The translations under genes were made by a program, and so were the position numbers. A DNA stretch of 64,000 bases from DASUAL01 sp035763805 (GTDB taxonomy: Bacteria; Gemmatimonadota; Gemmatimonadetes; Gemmatimonadales; GWC2-71-9): positions 1 to 64,000 of the forward strand of contig DASUAL010000113.1 in NCBI GenBank assembly GCA_035763805.1, read 5' to 3'. This document shows positions 40,402 to 48,844 of this stretch, in pieces (the first letter of the stretch is position 1; each line of letters begins with the position of its first letter). The notes below the pieces were generated by a model. The model was given only the letters and a program-made list of their open reading frames with translations, searched no databases and was not told the DNA's origin.

Positions 40402-41846
40402 CGCGCCCTTTCGATCGCCCACCGCGCCGCCGCCCGCTGCATCAGCGGCTGGCCGTGCCACGCGCACACGATCGGCGCCCGACCGGGAATCTGCCGCGCG
40501 AGACGGGGGTGCGCGAACAGCACGACGATCTGCGCCCCCCCTCCCGACGCGAGCCGGCGCAGCTGGGCGAGCGAGCGAGCACCGAGGTCCGCCCGCCCCT
40601 TCCACGATCGCGGCTCGGCGTAGACGAGGACGACGCGTCGCACGTTGCCCGTCGCACGTTGCACGAGCGACACCCCGGCCTCACGCAGCGCCTGCATGAA
40701 CACGTCCCGCGGTCCGACCGCGTAGGGCCCGCCGACGTCGTCGTCCACGACCTGGACCGTCAGCGGCGCGCGGATGCGTGGCGACTCGCCACGCACCATG
40801 TGAACCGCTCGATCGGCCAACCGGTCCGCAAAGGCCCCGTGCGAGGCAAGATCCACTCCTCCCTCGGCCCACGAGCCCCGCCCCCACTCGGCGACCGCCG
40901 CCTCATAGCGCTCCAGCGCCGCATCCGCGCGAGCGACGGGGATCTCCGAGCCGACCGCTCGGTCCAGAGCGTCGACGACGCGCCGGAAATCCTCGGGATA
41001 GAGCAGCGCGTCGCACCCGGCGGCCACCGCGCTTACCGTGGCCGCGGGGATGGGCTGGGCGGCGCTGGCGCCCGCCATGATCAGCGCATCGCTCACGACC
41101 AGCCCGCCGAAGTTCAGCGTGTCGCGGAGGTGGCCCAGGATGACGGGCGAGAAGCTCGCGGCGCGGCCCGACCGGTCCCAGTCCGGGAACGCGACGAACG
41201 CGCTCATCACACTGCCTACGCCCGCGCGGATCGCGTACTCGAACGGCGTGAGGTCGGTCTGCTGCACTTCCGGCTGGGGCGTCGCAACGCGCGGCAGCGT
41301 CTCGTGCGAGTCCCGCGTGGTGCGTCCGTGGCCGGGATAGTGCTTCGCGCAGCCCAGGACCCCGTGTTCCTGGAGCCCGCGAATCCAGACGGCCGCGTGC
41401 TCTCCGACGCGTACTGGATCGGCACCGAAGGAGCGGGTTTGCACGATGGGGTTCCTCGGCTCGATGTCGAGGTCACAGGTGGGGGCGAACGCCCAGTTGA
41501 TGCCGACGTCGCGCGCCTCGGAGCCGGTGACCACGCCGGCGGTACGCGTCGCCTCCAGGTCGTCGAGATGTCCCAGCGCGGCGGCCGGCGGCAGCTCCGT
41601 GAGGCCCTGCACCTGCTGCGCCGCGCCGCGCTCCAAGTCGGCGCCGATGAGCAGCGGTCGCCCCGCCTGGCGGCGCAGCTCGCCGGTGAGCGCCGTGACG
41701 GTCTCGCGCGTGCCGCCGAAAATGATGAACCCGCCGACCCCCGCGGCAAGCGCGGCGTCGATCTTCGGCTGCTCGTGATCGAAGCCTCCATCACCTGGCC
41801 GCCAGCGCAGCGCCGGGAACACGAGTCGCGCCAGCGAGGTGGTCAC
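40398..41846 (-). CDS. nagZ: Glycoside hydrolase family 3, NagZ-like beta-N-acetylglucosaminidase
   Basis: A 482-residue GH3 enzyme expected to remove GlcNAc from GlcNAc-anhydroMurNAc peptides. The NagZ loop KHYPGHGRTTRDSHETLP supplies the acid/base Asp-His pair; the nucleophile Asp is in GGLVVSDALIMAG. The C-terminal 130 residues extend beyond classic NagZ. The GTG start overlaps the anmK stop, completing a murQ-anmK-nagZ operon. A short period-7 array (GTCGCAC/GTTGCMC, 40637-40671) lies within its coding sequence. Its end overlaps the convergent protease gene by four bases. Confidence 0.88.
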   Translation of the reverse strand: MTTSLARLVFPALRWRPGDGGFDHEQPKIDAALAAGVGGFIIFGGTRETVTALTGELRRQAGRPLLIGADLERGAAQQVQGLTELPPAAALGHLDDLEATRTAGVVTGSEARDVGINWAFAPTCDLDIEPRNPIVQTRSFGADPVRVGEHAAVWIRGLQEHGVLGCAKHYPGHGRTTRDSHETLPRVATPQPEVQQTDLTPFEYAIRAGVGSVMSAFVAFPDWDRSGRAASFSPVILGHLRDTLNFGGLVVSDALIMAGASAAQPIPAATVSAVAAGCDALLYPEDFRRVVDALDRAVGSEIPVARADAALERYEAAVAEWGRGSWAEGGVDLASHGAFADRLADRAVHMVRGESPRIRAPLTVQVVDDDVGGPYAVGPRDVFMQALREAGVSLVQRATGNVRRVVLVYAEPRSWKGRADLGARSLAQLRRLASGGGAQIVVLFAHPRLARQIPGRAPIVCAWHGQPLMQRAAARWAIERAR

Positions 41847-42964
41847 GCCGGCGTGATGTGCCCGAGGATGCGGGGGCCCCGGGCCCCGGTCGCCGCCGCG
41901 ACGTTGCCGGGCTTGCCCGAGAGCGTGAGGAACCCCAGAAAGGCGAAGACGAGCGCCTCCTTGGCCTCGCCGTCGAAGAACAGCTGGTCGAAAGGCAGCA
42001 CCGGCCGCGGGTGGACCCGGGCGGCGAGCATCTCCACCAGTACGGGGTTACGCGCCCCGCCGCCCGAGATCACGAGCTCGCTCTCCGGCGCCGCGGGGGT
42101 CCAGCGCTCGATGCCGCGGGCGACGCTCTCGACGGTCAGCGCGGTCGCCGACGCGACGGCGTCATTGTCGGAGCCGCCCGCCTGCTGGGCGAGCGAGATC
42201 AGGCGCTCGGCGAACTCGAGCCCGAACCGCTCACGTCCCGTGCTCTTCGGCGGGGGCTGGCCGAAGAAGGGATCGCCCAGCAGCACGTCGAGCACCTTGC
42301 TGAGCGGCTGCCCGCGACGGGCCCGCTCGCCGTCGCGGTCGCACGATGCGTCGGGATCGATGCGGCGCGTCACGGCGTCGACCACGGCGACCCCCGGGCC
42401 CGTATCGAACGCGAGGGCACCCTCGACTGTCCCCCGCCGCGGCACCCAGGTGACGTTCGCCATCCCACCGAGGTTGAGGAGCAGCCGGCCTCGCGCCGGG
42501 TGGCCGAACAGCATCACGTCGGCGAGCGGCACGAGCGGGGCTCCCTGCCCGCCAGCCGCGACGTCGCGCGCGCGGAAGTCGCTCACCACCCGCACGCCCA
42601 CCCGCTCGGCGATCACCGCGGCGTCGCCGAGCTGCAGCGTGGCGCGGCCCGGCTCGTGCCAGATCGTCTGGCCATGGGATGCGACGAACGAGACGTCTTT
42701 GGGTGCGACCTTCGCCCGCACGAGCAGCTGGAGGACCGCGCCCGCGAACCGCTCGCCCAGCGCGACGTGGAGCAGGGCGAGATCCTTCGAGCCGCCGCGC
42801 GCGATGCTGTCCATGATCTGCCCGCGCTCGTGCGGGGTGTAGGGCTCCTGGTGAAACGCGACGAGCTTTGCGTCCAGCGGATCGTCGCTCAGTCGTACGA
42901 GGGCCGTCGCAACCCCGTCGAGCGACGTCCCCGACATCAGCCCGACGGCGAGACAGCTCGTCAC
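41843..42964 (-). CDS. anmK: Anhydro-N-acetylmuramic acid kinase
   Basis: A 373-residue ASKHA-fold kinase converting 1,6-anhydroMurNAc to MurNAc-6-phosphate. Family motifs are GLMSGTSLDGV at the N-terminus, FVASHGQTIWHEP, LLLNLGGMANVTWVP, FDTGPGVAVVDA and LVISGGGARNPVLV. The GTG at 42964 overlaps the murQ stop (GTGA). The product feeds MurQ, encoded directly upstream. Confidence 0.96.
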   Translation of the reverse strand: MTSCLAVGLMSGTSLDGVATALVRLSDDPLDAKLVAFHQEPYTPHERGQIMDSIARGGSKDLALLHVALGERFAGAVLQLLVRAKVAPKDVSFVASHGQTIWHEPGRATLQLGDAAVIAERVGVRVVSDFRARDVAAGGQGAPLVPLADVMLFGHPARGRLLLNLGGMANVTWVPRRGTVEGALAFDTGPGVAVVDAVTRRIDPDASCDRDGERARRGQPLSKVLDVLLGDPFFGQPPPKSTGRERFGLEFAERLISLAQQAGGSDNDAVASATALTVESVARGIERWTPAAPESELVISGGGARNPVLVEMLAARVHPRPVLPFDQLFFDGEAKEALVFAFLGFLTLSGKPGNVAAATGARGPRILGHITPA

Positions 42965-43890
42965 CGAGACCGGACCGGCGGGGGATCGCCGATCGCTCCG
43001 CGCACGAACCCACCCGCCTGCGCGAGCAGCCGCTCGGCCTCCGCCTTGCCCACTTTTTTCTTCACCATCACGATCGCGAGCTTCACGGAGCCTCCCGCGC
43101 CTTCGATCGCGCCCCGAGCGATCCGACGGTCCACGCCGCAGCACTCCATCACGATGCGCTCACCGCGGTCCCGCAGTTTGTCGCTCCAGGCCATCAAGTC
43201 CACCATCAGATTGCCGTACGCCCGCCCCATCCGGATCATCGCGCCGGTCGTGATGGTGTTGAGCACAAGCTTCGTCGCAGTGCCGGCCTTCATCCGCGTG
43301 GACCCCGTGAGCACTTCAGGCCCGACCTTGGGAAGGATCAGCACGTCGCACGTCTCGACGAGCAGCTGCGGGGGATCCGAGCACGAGAGCAAACCGGTCA
43401 GCGCGCCGATCGTCTGTGCACGGGAGAGCGCCGCGCGCACGAACGGAGTCGTGCCGCTCGCCGCGATGCCGAGCACGAAGTCCTCGGGCGTGACGCGCGC
43501 GCTGTCCATCGCCGCGGCGCCCGCGTTCACGTCGTCTTCCGCGCCCTCCAGGCCCTTCACCAGCGACTGGTAGCCGCCGGCGATGATTCCGACCACCATC
43601 TCGGGCGGCGTGCCGAACGTGGGCGGGCATTCGCTCGCATCGAGCACACCCAGGCGGCCCGAAGTGCCGGCGCCGACGTAGACCAGGCGACCCCCTTTCC
43701 GGAACGACTCCACCACGAGATCGACGGCGCGCGCGATCTCCTCGCGCGCCTCGCGAACGGCCCCGGGAACCGCGGCGTCCTCCAGATTGATGAGATCCAC
43801 GATCTCGAGCGTCGAGGCGACGTCGATGCGTTCCGTTCGGGGGTTCCGCTGCTCGGTGAGACGCGGGTCGTGGTATTCGGGAGCGGTCAT
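42961..43890 (-). CDS. murQ: N-acetylmuramic acid 6-phosphate etherase
   Basis: A 309-residue SIS-domain lyase that removes lactate from MurNAc-6-phosphate to give GlcNAc-6-phosphate. It starts TAPEYHDPRLTEQRNPRTE and contains VGAGTSGRLGVLDASECPPTFG, GIIAGG, GIAASGTTPFV and the GSTRMKAGTATKLVLN signature. The ATG at 43890 is preferred. First gene of the recycling operon. Confidence 0.97.
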   Translation of the reverse strand: MTAPEYHDPRLTEQRNPRTERIDVASTLEIVDLINLEDAAVPGAVREAREEIARAVDLVVESFRKGGRLVYVGAGTSGRLGVLDASECPPTFGTPPEMVVGIIAGGYQSLVKGLEGAEDDVNAGAAAMDSARVTPEDFVLGIAASGTTPFVRAALSRAQTIGALTGLLSCSDPPQLLVETCDVLILPKVGPEVLTGSTRMKAGTATKLVLNTITTGAMIRMGRAYGNLMVDLMAWSDKLRDRGERIVMECCGVDRRIARGAIEGAGGSVKLAIVMVKKKVGKAEAERLLAQAGGFVRGAIGDPPPVRSR

Positions 43891-43955
43891 GGTGATGTCG
43901 GATGGCCCCCAAGTTAGACGTTGACCTGAACTCGGGTCAACGTGCACAATTCAGG

Positions 43956-45722
43956 ATGCGCACGTCCCGGCTCCTGGCTCTCGCGCTGCTCGCCGCGTGC
44001 AGTGGCGGCGGCCAGCCACCAGAATCGCTGCCGGCACCGCGCGGCGCCGCGGCCCCCCCGCCGGCCGCCGTCGCCACCGGCCGGCCGGTCATCCCGGCAG
44101 CGTGGTCGCTCGCCGGGAGGGGTGTTGCAGTTCCGGGCCGCCGGGCGATGGTGGTCTCCGGTCACCCGCTGGCGAGCGCGGTCGGGGTCGAGATCCTCAA
44201 GCAGGGCGGCAACGCGATGGACGCGGCGGTGGCCGTCGGTCTCGCGCTGACGGCGGTACTGCCGGAGGCCGGGAACATCGGCGGCGGGGGATTCATCGTG
44301 TACCGCGATGCCGGCGGCCGCGTCCGCTCACTCGACTACCGCGAGATGGCCCCCGGGAAGGCAACGCGGGACATGTACGTCGACTCGACGCGCAATCCGA
44401 CCGACCGGAGCGTCACCGGTCATCTCGCGGCTGGCGTGCCCGGGAGCGTCGCGGGGATGTACGAGGCGTGGAAGGACACCGGCCGCCTGCCGTGGGCGAC
44501 GGTCGTCGCCCCGGCAATCCACCTGGCCCGCGAGCACACACTCGACGCGGCCCGCAGCCGGTCGATCGCCGGGGAAGCCGACCGCCTGGCGCTGTTCCCC
44601 GCTTCCGCGCGGCAATTCCTGGCGGACGGTCGCGCCCCCGCGCCCGGCACGAAGTTTCGGCAACCCGATCTGGCCCGCACGCTGCAGCTGATCGCGGATT
44701 CGGGGCCCAGCGTGTTCTACCAGGGTCAGATCGCCGACCAGATCGTCGCCGAGATGCAGCGCGGCCACGGGCTGATCACCAAGGACGACTTGAAGCGCTA
44801 TACGCCGAAGTGGCGCACCCCCGTCCAGATCAGCTACCGCGGGTACACCGTCTACTCGATGCCACCCGCGAGCTCGGGTGGCGTGACGATGGGCGCCATC
44901 CTGAACATCATGGAGGGCTACGACACCTTGCCGCCGTTCGGCAGCGCGCCGTACGTCCATCTCGAGGTCGAGGCGATGCGCCGCGCCTTCATGGACCGCA
45001 ATCGCTGGCTCGGCGACCCGGACTTCGCGGACATGCCGATCGAGCGGCTGCTGTCGAAGTCGTACGCCGCGGAGCTTCGTGCCCAGATTCTTCCCGACCG
45101 GGCCACGCCCACCCCGCCGCTGGCCGCTTCGCGCACCGAGGGCACGCACACCACGCATTACTCGGTTGTGGACGCGGAGGGCAACGCCGCCGCCGTCACG
45201 ACCACCCTGAACGGCGGGTTCGGGAGCGCCGTCACGGTCACGGGCGCAGGGTTCCTTTTGAACAACGAGATGGACGACTTCACCACGGCGCCCGGCAAGC
45301 CGAACATGTACGGGCTGATCCAGGGCGAGGCGAACGCGATCGCTCCGCACAAGCGGATGCTCTCGGCGATGACGCCGTCGATCGTGCTCGACCGCACCGG
45401 CGACCTGTTCATGGTGGTCGGGACCCCCGGCGGTCCGACGATTATCAACAGCGTGTATCAGGTCATCGCGAACGTGGTGGACCACCGCATGTCGCTCGTC
45501 GAGGCGGTCGCGGCGCCGCGAGTACACCACCAAGCGCTTCCGGACCTGATCTCTTACGAGCGAGGCGGGCTGTCGCAGAGCACCATCGACCGACTGCGTG
45601 CGATGGGCCACGCGGTGCGCGAACGGGGGAGGATGGGCGACATCGCGGCCATTCAACGAAGCGCCGCCGGCTGGGTCGGCGTGGCCGATCCCAGGCGCGG
45701 CGGCGGGGCCGCTGGCTATTGA
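43956..45722 (+). CDS. ggt: Gamma-glutamyltranspeptidase, lipoprotein
   Basis: A 588-residue Ntn-hydrolase acting on glutathione and related gamma-glutamyl compounds. The signal RLLALALLAAC is a lipobox, so it is probably anchored in the envelope. The large subunit has EILKQGGNAMDAAVAV and GGGGFIVYRD; autoprocessing occurs before Thr in EGTHTTHYSVVD, and the small subunit carries the oxyanion GTPGGPTIINSVYQ loop. The ATG at 43956 is chosen because the signal peptide starts there. Convergent with the next gene. Confidence 0.95.
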   Translation: MRTSRLLALALLAACSGGGQPPESLPAPRGAAAPPPAAVATGRPVIPAAWSLAGRGVAVPGRRAMVVSGHPLASAVGVEILKQGGNAMDAAVAVGLALTAVLPEAGNIGGGGFIVYRDAGGRVRSLDYREMAPGKATRDMYVDSTRNPTDRSVTGHLAAGVPGSVAGMYEAWKDTGRLPWATVVAPAIHLAREHTLDAARSRSIAGEADRLALFPASARQFLADGRAPAPGTKFRQPDLARTLQLIADSGPSVFYQGQIADQIVAEMQRGHGLITKDDLKRYTPKWRTPVQISYRGYTVYSMPPASSGGVTMGAILNIMEGYDTLPPFGSAPYVHLEVEAMRRAFMDRNRWLGDPDFADMPIERLLSKSYAAELRAQILPDRATPTPPLAASRTEGTHTTHYSVVDAEGNAAAVTTTLNGGFGSAVTVTGAGFLLNNEMDDFTTAPGKPNMYGLIQGEANAIAPHKRMLSAMTPSIVLDRTGDLFMVVGTPGGPTIINSVYQVIANVVDHRMSLVEAVAAPRVHHQALPDLISYERGGLSQSTIDRLRAMGHAVRERGRMGDIAAIQRSAAGWVGVADPRRGGGAAGY

Positions 45723-45732
45723 ACGAGGGCCG

Positions 45733-46521
45733 TCAGGTCCGCTTCACCGTCAGCGGCTGCGAGAGCTTGATCGTGATGGCGGCCCCCTTGGGCAGCACCA
45801 CGTCGATGTCCCGCGAGGCGCGCGCCACTGCGGCGCCAGTGGCGGCACCCACCGCGCCGCCGATCACCGCGCCCTTGGTGTTCTTGCCCAGGATCTTCCC
45901 CACGATCGCGCCCGCTGCGGCGCCCGCCCCAACTTTGGCGGCGTCCGCGCCCGTCACCCCGCGGCCTTTCATCACCGTGTCCTTCGATTCGACCGTCGCA
46001 TCGATCGGGTAGCTCGTCCCCCGGACCGAGACGCTCTTCATCTGGAGCACGAGCTCCCCGCTCGAGTCGGGATTCGGCGCGGGACGGGCCACGACGATCG
46101 TTCCATGAACGGTCGCGCCCGCCGGGATGACCACGCGCCCCGCGGCGTCCCGTATGTCGTGGCTGACGGTGGCGCTGAAGGAATCACCGGCTTTGGCGTG
46201 CCGCGTCGTGATCGTGTCACTCGCGGCGAGCGTCAGCTTCGTTCCGGCCGCCGCCGTCAGTGTCGTCGGTAGGGCCGGGGCGACCGGCTTCGGCGCCGGC
46301 GGCTTGGCTGCGGGCTGCGGGGCTTTCTTCTCGGGCGCGGGCTTGGCCGGCTCAGCCACGGGGGCGGGCACATCGGTCAGCGCCGCGGTTGACTCGGTCG
46401 GCGCTAGCGTCAGATTGCGCGCGGCCGGGTCCGCCGCCTGGGCCGCCTGCTCGCCCTTGGCGCACGCGAACAGGGTCGCGCTCGCCAGGACAGCCACCGG
46501 CAAGAGTCTATTGCGAATCAT
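45733..46521 (-). CDS. Glycine-zipper lipoprotein
   Basis: A 262-residue envelope protein. The signal ends in a lipobox (VLASATLFAC). A Pro/Ala/Lys-rich linker (residues about 50-90) leads to a beta-rich domain (ITTRHAKAGDSFSATVSHDIRDAAGRVVIPAGATVHGTIV), similar to the TrbI/VirB10-like or SLAP-type pattern. A glycine zipper (VGAGAAAGAIVGKILG, VIGGAVGAATGAAVA) and a last strand (GAAITIKLSQPLTV) follow. Function unknown; outer-membrane association is likely. Confidence 0.75.
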   Translation of the reverse strand: MIRNRLLPVAVLASATLFACAKGEQAAQAADPAARNLTLAPTESTAALTDVPAPVAEPAKPAPEKKAPQPAAKPPAPKPVAPALPTTLTAAAGTKLTLAASDTITTRHAKAGDSFSATVSHDIRDAAGRVVIPAGATVHGTIVVARPAPNPDSSGELVLQMKSVSVRGTSYPIDATVESKDTVMKGRGVTGADAAKVGAGAAAGAIVGKILGKNTKGAVIGGAVGAATGAAVARASRDIDVVLPKGAAITIKLSQPLTVKRT

Positions 46522-46650
46522 GAGACACCTCTCCCTCTGGACGTCTGTTGTATGGCTGGGACTACCATAGGTTCCCGCCCCTTGAGGCCCCCAGGCTAAC
46601 GCCTGGCCACGGCGCGGCGCTGTGCTGAAGCGCACAGAGCGCCGCTGTAA

Positions 46651-46700
46651 GACGCTACGACGCTACGTTGTACGCATGACGTGGCGTCGTAGCGTCGTAT
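46651..46700. repeat. Octamer-based inverted repeat after ccdA
   Basis: GACGCTAC occurs in tandem at 46651-46666 and its complement GTGGCGTC/GTAGCGTC at 46681-46696; CGCTACGACGC (46653-46663) pairs exactly with GCGTCGTAGCG (46684-46694). The period is 8, unlike the heptamer elements. It lies 11 bases past the ccdA stop codon and could act as a terminator or mRNA end. The remaining intergenic bases up to 46522 include a small CCAGGC/GCCTGG hairpin at about 46591 and no gene. Confidence 0.7.
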
Positions 46701-46710
46701 AACGGTCCCT

Positions 46711-47433
46711 CTAGAGCCGGCTCTTCAGGAACTCGGGGGTCAGTCCCTGAAGCCAGCTCGCGAGCAGCGTGAACCGATCGGTGACCAGGAGGATTCCCAG
46801 CAGGACAAGCAGCCCCCCGGCGAGCCGATTCACCCAGATGATGTAGCGCCTGAATCGCTGGAACCAGACGAGAAACCGGTCGAGCGCGAGGGCGGTGATG
46901 ATGAAGGGGATCGCGAGCCCCAGGGCATACGCCGCCAGCAGCGCCGTGCCGCGACCCAGGCTAGCCTGGGCCGCGGCGAGGGTGAGGATGGCGCCCAAGA
47001 TGGGGCCGATGCAGGGCGTCCACGCGGCTCCGAACGTGAAGCCGACGAACGCCGACCCGAGATAGCCCACGGGCTTGTTGGCCAGCTGGACCTTGCGCTC
47101 CCGCGCCAGGAACCCCGGCCGCAGGACCCCGAGCAGATACAGCCCGAAGAGGATCACGATGATTCCGCCGCCCCGGCCGATCCACACCTGCGAGTGCAGC
47201 AGCAGGGCGCCGACCGCCGACGCGGTCGCGCCCAGCGCGACGAATACGAGGGAGAATCCCGCGACGAACCACAGCGCGTGCCCAAGAGCGGCGCCGCGCC
47301 GCACTCCGAGCTCCTCGACCGTCAGCCCGGTCAGAAACCCGATGTAGCTGGGGACCAGCGGCAGGACGCAGGGGGAGAGGAAGCTCAGCAGCCCGGCGAC
47401 GAAGGCGAGGGCGAAGGAGGGAGTGGGGGTCAA
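46711..47433 (-). CDS. ccdA: Cytochrome c biogenesis protein CcdA (thiol-disulfide transporter)
   Basis: A 240-residue membrane protein with six helices that moves reducing power from thioredoxin across the membrane. The paired Cys motifs are FLSPCVLPLVPSYIGF and GAAWTPCIGPILGA. A TTG at 47433 overlaps the upstream stop as TTGA and matches the family N-terminus (TPTPSFALAFVAGLLSF); GTG at 47445 is the alternative. Confidence 0.92.
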   Translation of the reverse strand: MTPTPSFALAFVAGLLSFLSPCVLPLVPSYIGFLTGLTVEELGVRRGAALGHALWFVAGFSLVFVALGATASAVGALLLHSQVWIGRGGGIIVILFGLYLLGVLRPGFLARERKVQLANKPVGYLGSAFVGFTFGAAWTPCIGPILGAILTLAAAQASLGRGTALLAAYALGLAIPFIITALALDRFLVWFQRFRRYIIWVNRLAGGLLVLLGILLVTDRFTLLASWLQGLTPEFLKSRL

Positions 47434-47990
47434 CCGCAGAAGCACACCGCCGACACGACGGTCGTCCAGCGGCCGTCGTCGCCGCATTCGGCGGTGGAGG
47501 TCACGTTCATCGTCCGCACGATCTCGCCCGAGAGCAGCCACTGCTCGCGACGTTCATCCCACGCCTTCTCCGGATCGAACGGGACCCCCAGGACGGTGGC
47601 GAGCATCGAGGCGGCGAGGTCCTCGGCGTATTCGCCCGCCGCCATCTCGTTCTGGCCGTAGCTGTGGTGCTCGGAAATGTAGCCATGGTGGGACGCGTCG
47701 GCCGGCATCGCGACGCCAATGGACGCGGCCACGAGCCGGCTCGGCTCGTTGGTCGCGGACTCGGCGATGACCGCGAACACGATCTGGCCTGGCCTAATCA
47801 TCGACAGCCCCTCTTCGCGGTCCACCAACTCGCACTGGGGCGGGAAGATCGAGCTCACCCGCACGAGGTTGAAATTGGCGAGATGCGCGTCCCGCAGCGC
47901 CATCTCGAAGCTCGTGAGTTTCTCCTTGTGCCGACCGACGCCTTTGGTGAGGAAGGCTTTGGTCGGCATGAACAGTCGTGAGTCGATCAC
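47430..47990 (-). CDS. pdaD: Pyruvoyl-dependent arginine decarboxylase
   Basis: A 186-residue proenzyme that self-cleaves to produce a pyruvoyl group and converts arginine to agmatine. The cleavage site is RVSSIFPP (Ser-Ser). Other matches are MPTKAFLTKGVGRHKEKLTSFE, IVFAVIAESATNEPSRLVAASIGVA and GEYAEDLAASM. The GTG at 47990 has GAGG upstream; an ATG at 47969 would also fit homologues. It lies near a COG1915 ornithine/arginine enzyme, pointing to arginine-polyamine metabolism. Confidence 0.93.
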   Translation of the reverse strand: MIDSRLFMPTKAFLTKGVGRHKEKLTSFEMALRDAHLANFNLVRVSSIFPPQCELVDREEGLSMIRPGQIVFAVIAESATNEPSRLVAASIGVAMPADASHHGYISEHHSYGQNEMAAGEYAEDLAASMLATVLGVPFDPEKAWDERREQWLLSGEIVRTMNVTSTAECGDDGRWTTVVSAVCFCG

Positions 47991-47994
47991 CCCG

Positions 47995-48459
47995 TCACCT
48001 CGTGCGCGCTAAGGGGTTCGCCTGCTGACAGCTCCGGCACAGCCCGTAGACCTCGAGGCGGTGGTGGTCGGGTCGAAACTCCACCTCCTCCGCGAGCAGC
48101 GCGATCATACGCTCGAGCCGGTCGTTCGAGAACTCCATCACCCTCCCGCATGAGGAGCAGATGCAGTGCTCGTGGGCCTGCCCCGGTGCGATCGGCTCGT
48201 AGCGCCTAAAGCCCTCGCCGAAGTCGTGCTCCTTCGCGAGGCCAGCGCGGACCAAGAGATCGAGGGTGCGGTAGATCGTCGCCGTCCCGACCGCGACGCT
48301 CCGCCTCGCCACACGCCGCGCGACTTCCTCCGCCGACAGGTGCTCGCCCGCGAAAAACACCGCTTCGGCGACGGCGAGGCGCTGGTGCGTCGCCGGGAGG
48401 TTGTGGTCGGCGAGGTAGCGACGCAACTCCTGCAACAGCTTGGCGCCGTCAACCTTCAT
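47995..48459 (-). CDS. Fur family metalloregulator
   Basis: A 154-residue winged-helix repressor. The DNA-binding domain is THQRLAVAEAVFFAGEHLSAEEVARRV...VGTATIYRTLDLLVRAGLAKE. The metal-binding region has HEHCICSSCGRVMEF and a C-terminal CRSCQQ pair. It cannot be assigned by eye to Fur, PerR or Zur. Its ATG overlaps the preceding hypothetical gene by 11 bases. Confidence 0.92.
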   Translation of the reverse strand: MKVDGAKLLQELRRYLADHNLPATHQRLAVAEAVFFAGEHLSAEEVARRVARRSVAVGTATIYRTLDLLVRAGLAKEHDFGEGFRRYEPIAPGQAHEHCICSSCGRVMEFSNDRLERMIALLAEEVEFRPDHHRLEVYGLCRSCQQANPLARTR

Positions 48460-48844
48460 ACCACACCGCCGCCCCGACCGTCACCGGGGGCTCCGCGTCG
48501 CCGGTGCGGTCTGCCGCCGCCTGCATCACCTGGGCGATGACCTCGGCGGGCGAGAGGCCCGTCTCCTCCACTTCGACCTTGGACTGACCCCGCTCCTTGC
48601 CGCGCACGACGAGCATGTAGCGCGCCGTGTAGACGCGCAACCGGCCACCGCCGTCCGGCGCCCGGCAGGCCACGACCGCCGTCCCCCACTCCCGCCCCTC
48701 ACGCTTGAGGGGCCGAAACAGGTAGATCGCCTCGATCTCCGCGGGCGGCACCCGTGCGGCGACCGCCTCGGCGAGCTTGGCCCAGCCCGCCCCCCGGCCG
48801 GGCTCTAGCGGAGGATGCTGGCGGGGGCCTGCGCCTGCTCCCAT
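48449..48844 (-). CDS. Conserved-looking hypothetical protein
   Basis: 131 residues from an ATG at 48844 with GGAG close upstream; 40 bases overlap the COG1915 gene and 11 overlap fur. The body (EIEAIYLFRPLKREGREWGTAVVACRAPD, LRVYTARYMLVVRGKERGQ) looks like a compact alpha/beta domain of about 100 residues with no signal or Cys. I do not recognise it. Tight overlap on both sides argues that it is translated. Confidence 0.6.
   Translation of the reverse strand: MGAGAGPRQHPPLEPGRGAGWAKLAEAVAARVPPAEIEAIYLFRPLKREGREWGTAVVACRAPDGGGRLRVYTARYMLVVRGKERGQSKVEVEETGLSPAEVIAQVMQAAADRTGDAEPPVTVGAAVWYEG

Noticed and set aside
39489..42842. Very long plus-strand frame (over 1,100 codons) opposite nagZ and anmK
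   Set aside because: It is an out-of-frame shadow: Arg/Pro/Ala-rich, no domain pattern, and opposite two well-recognised enzymes.
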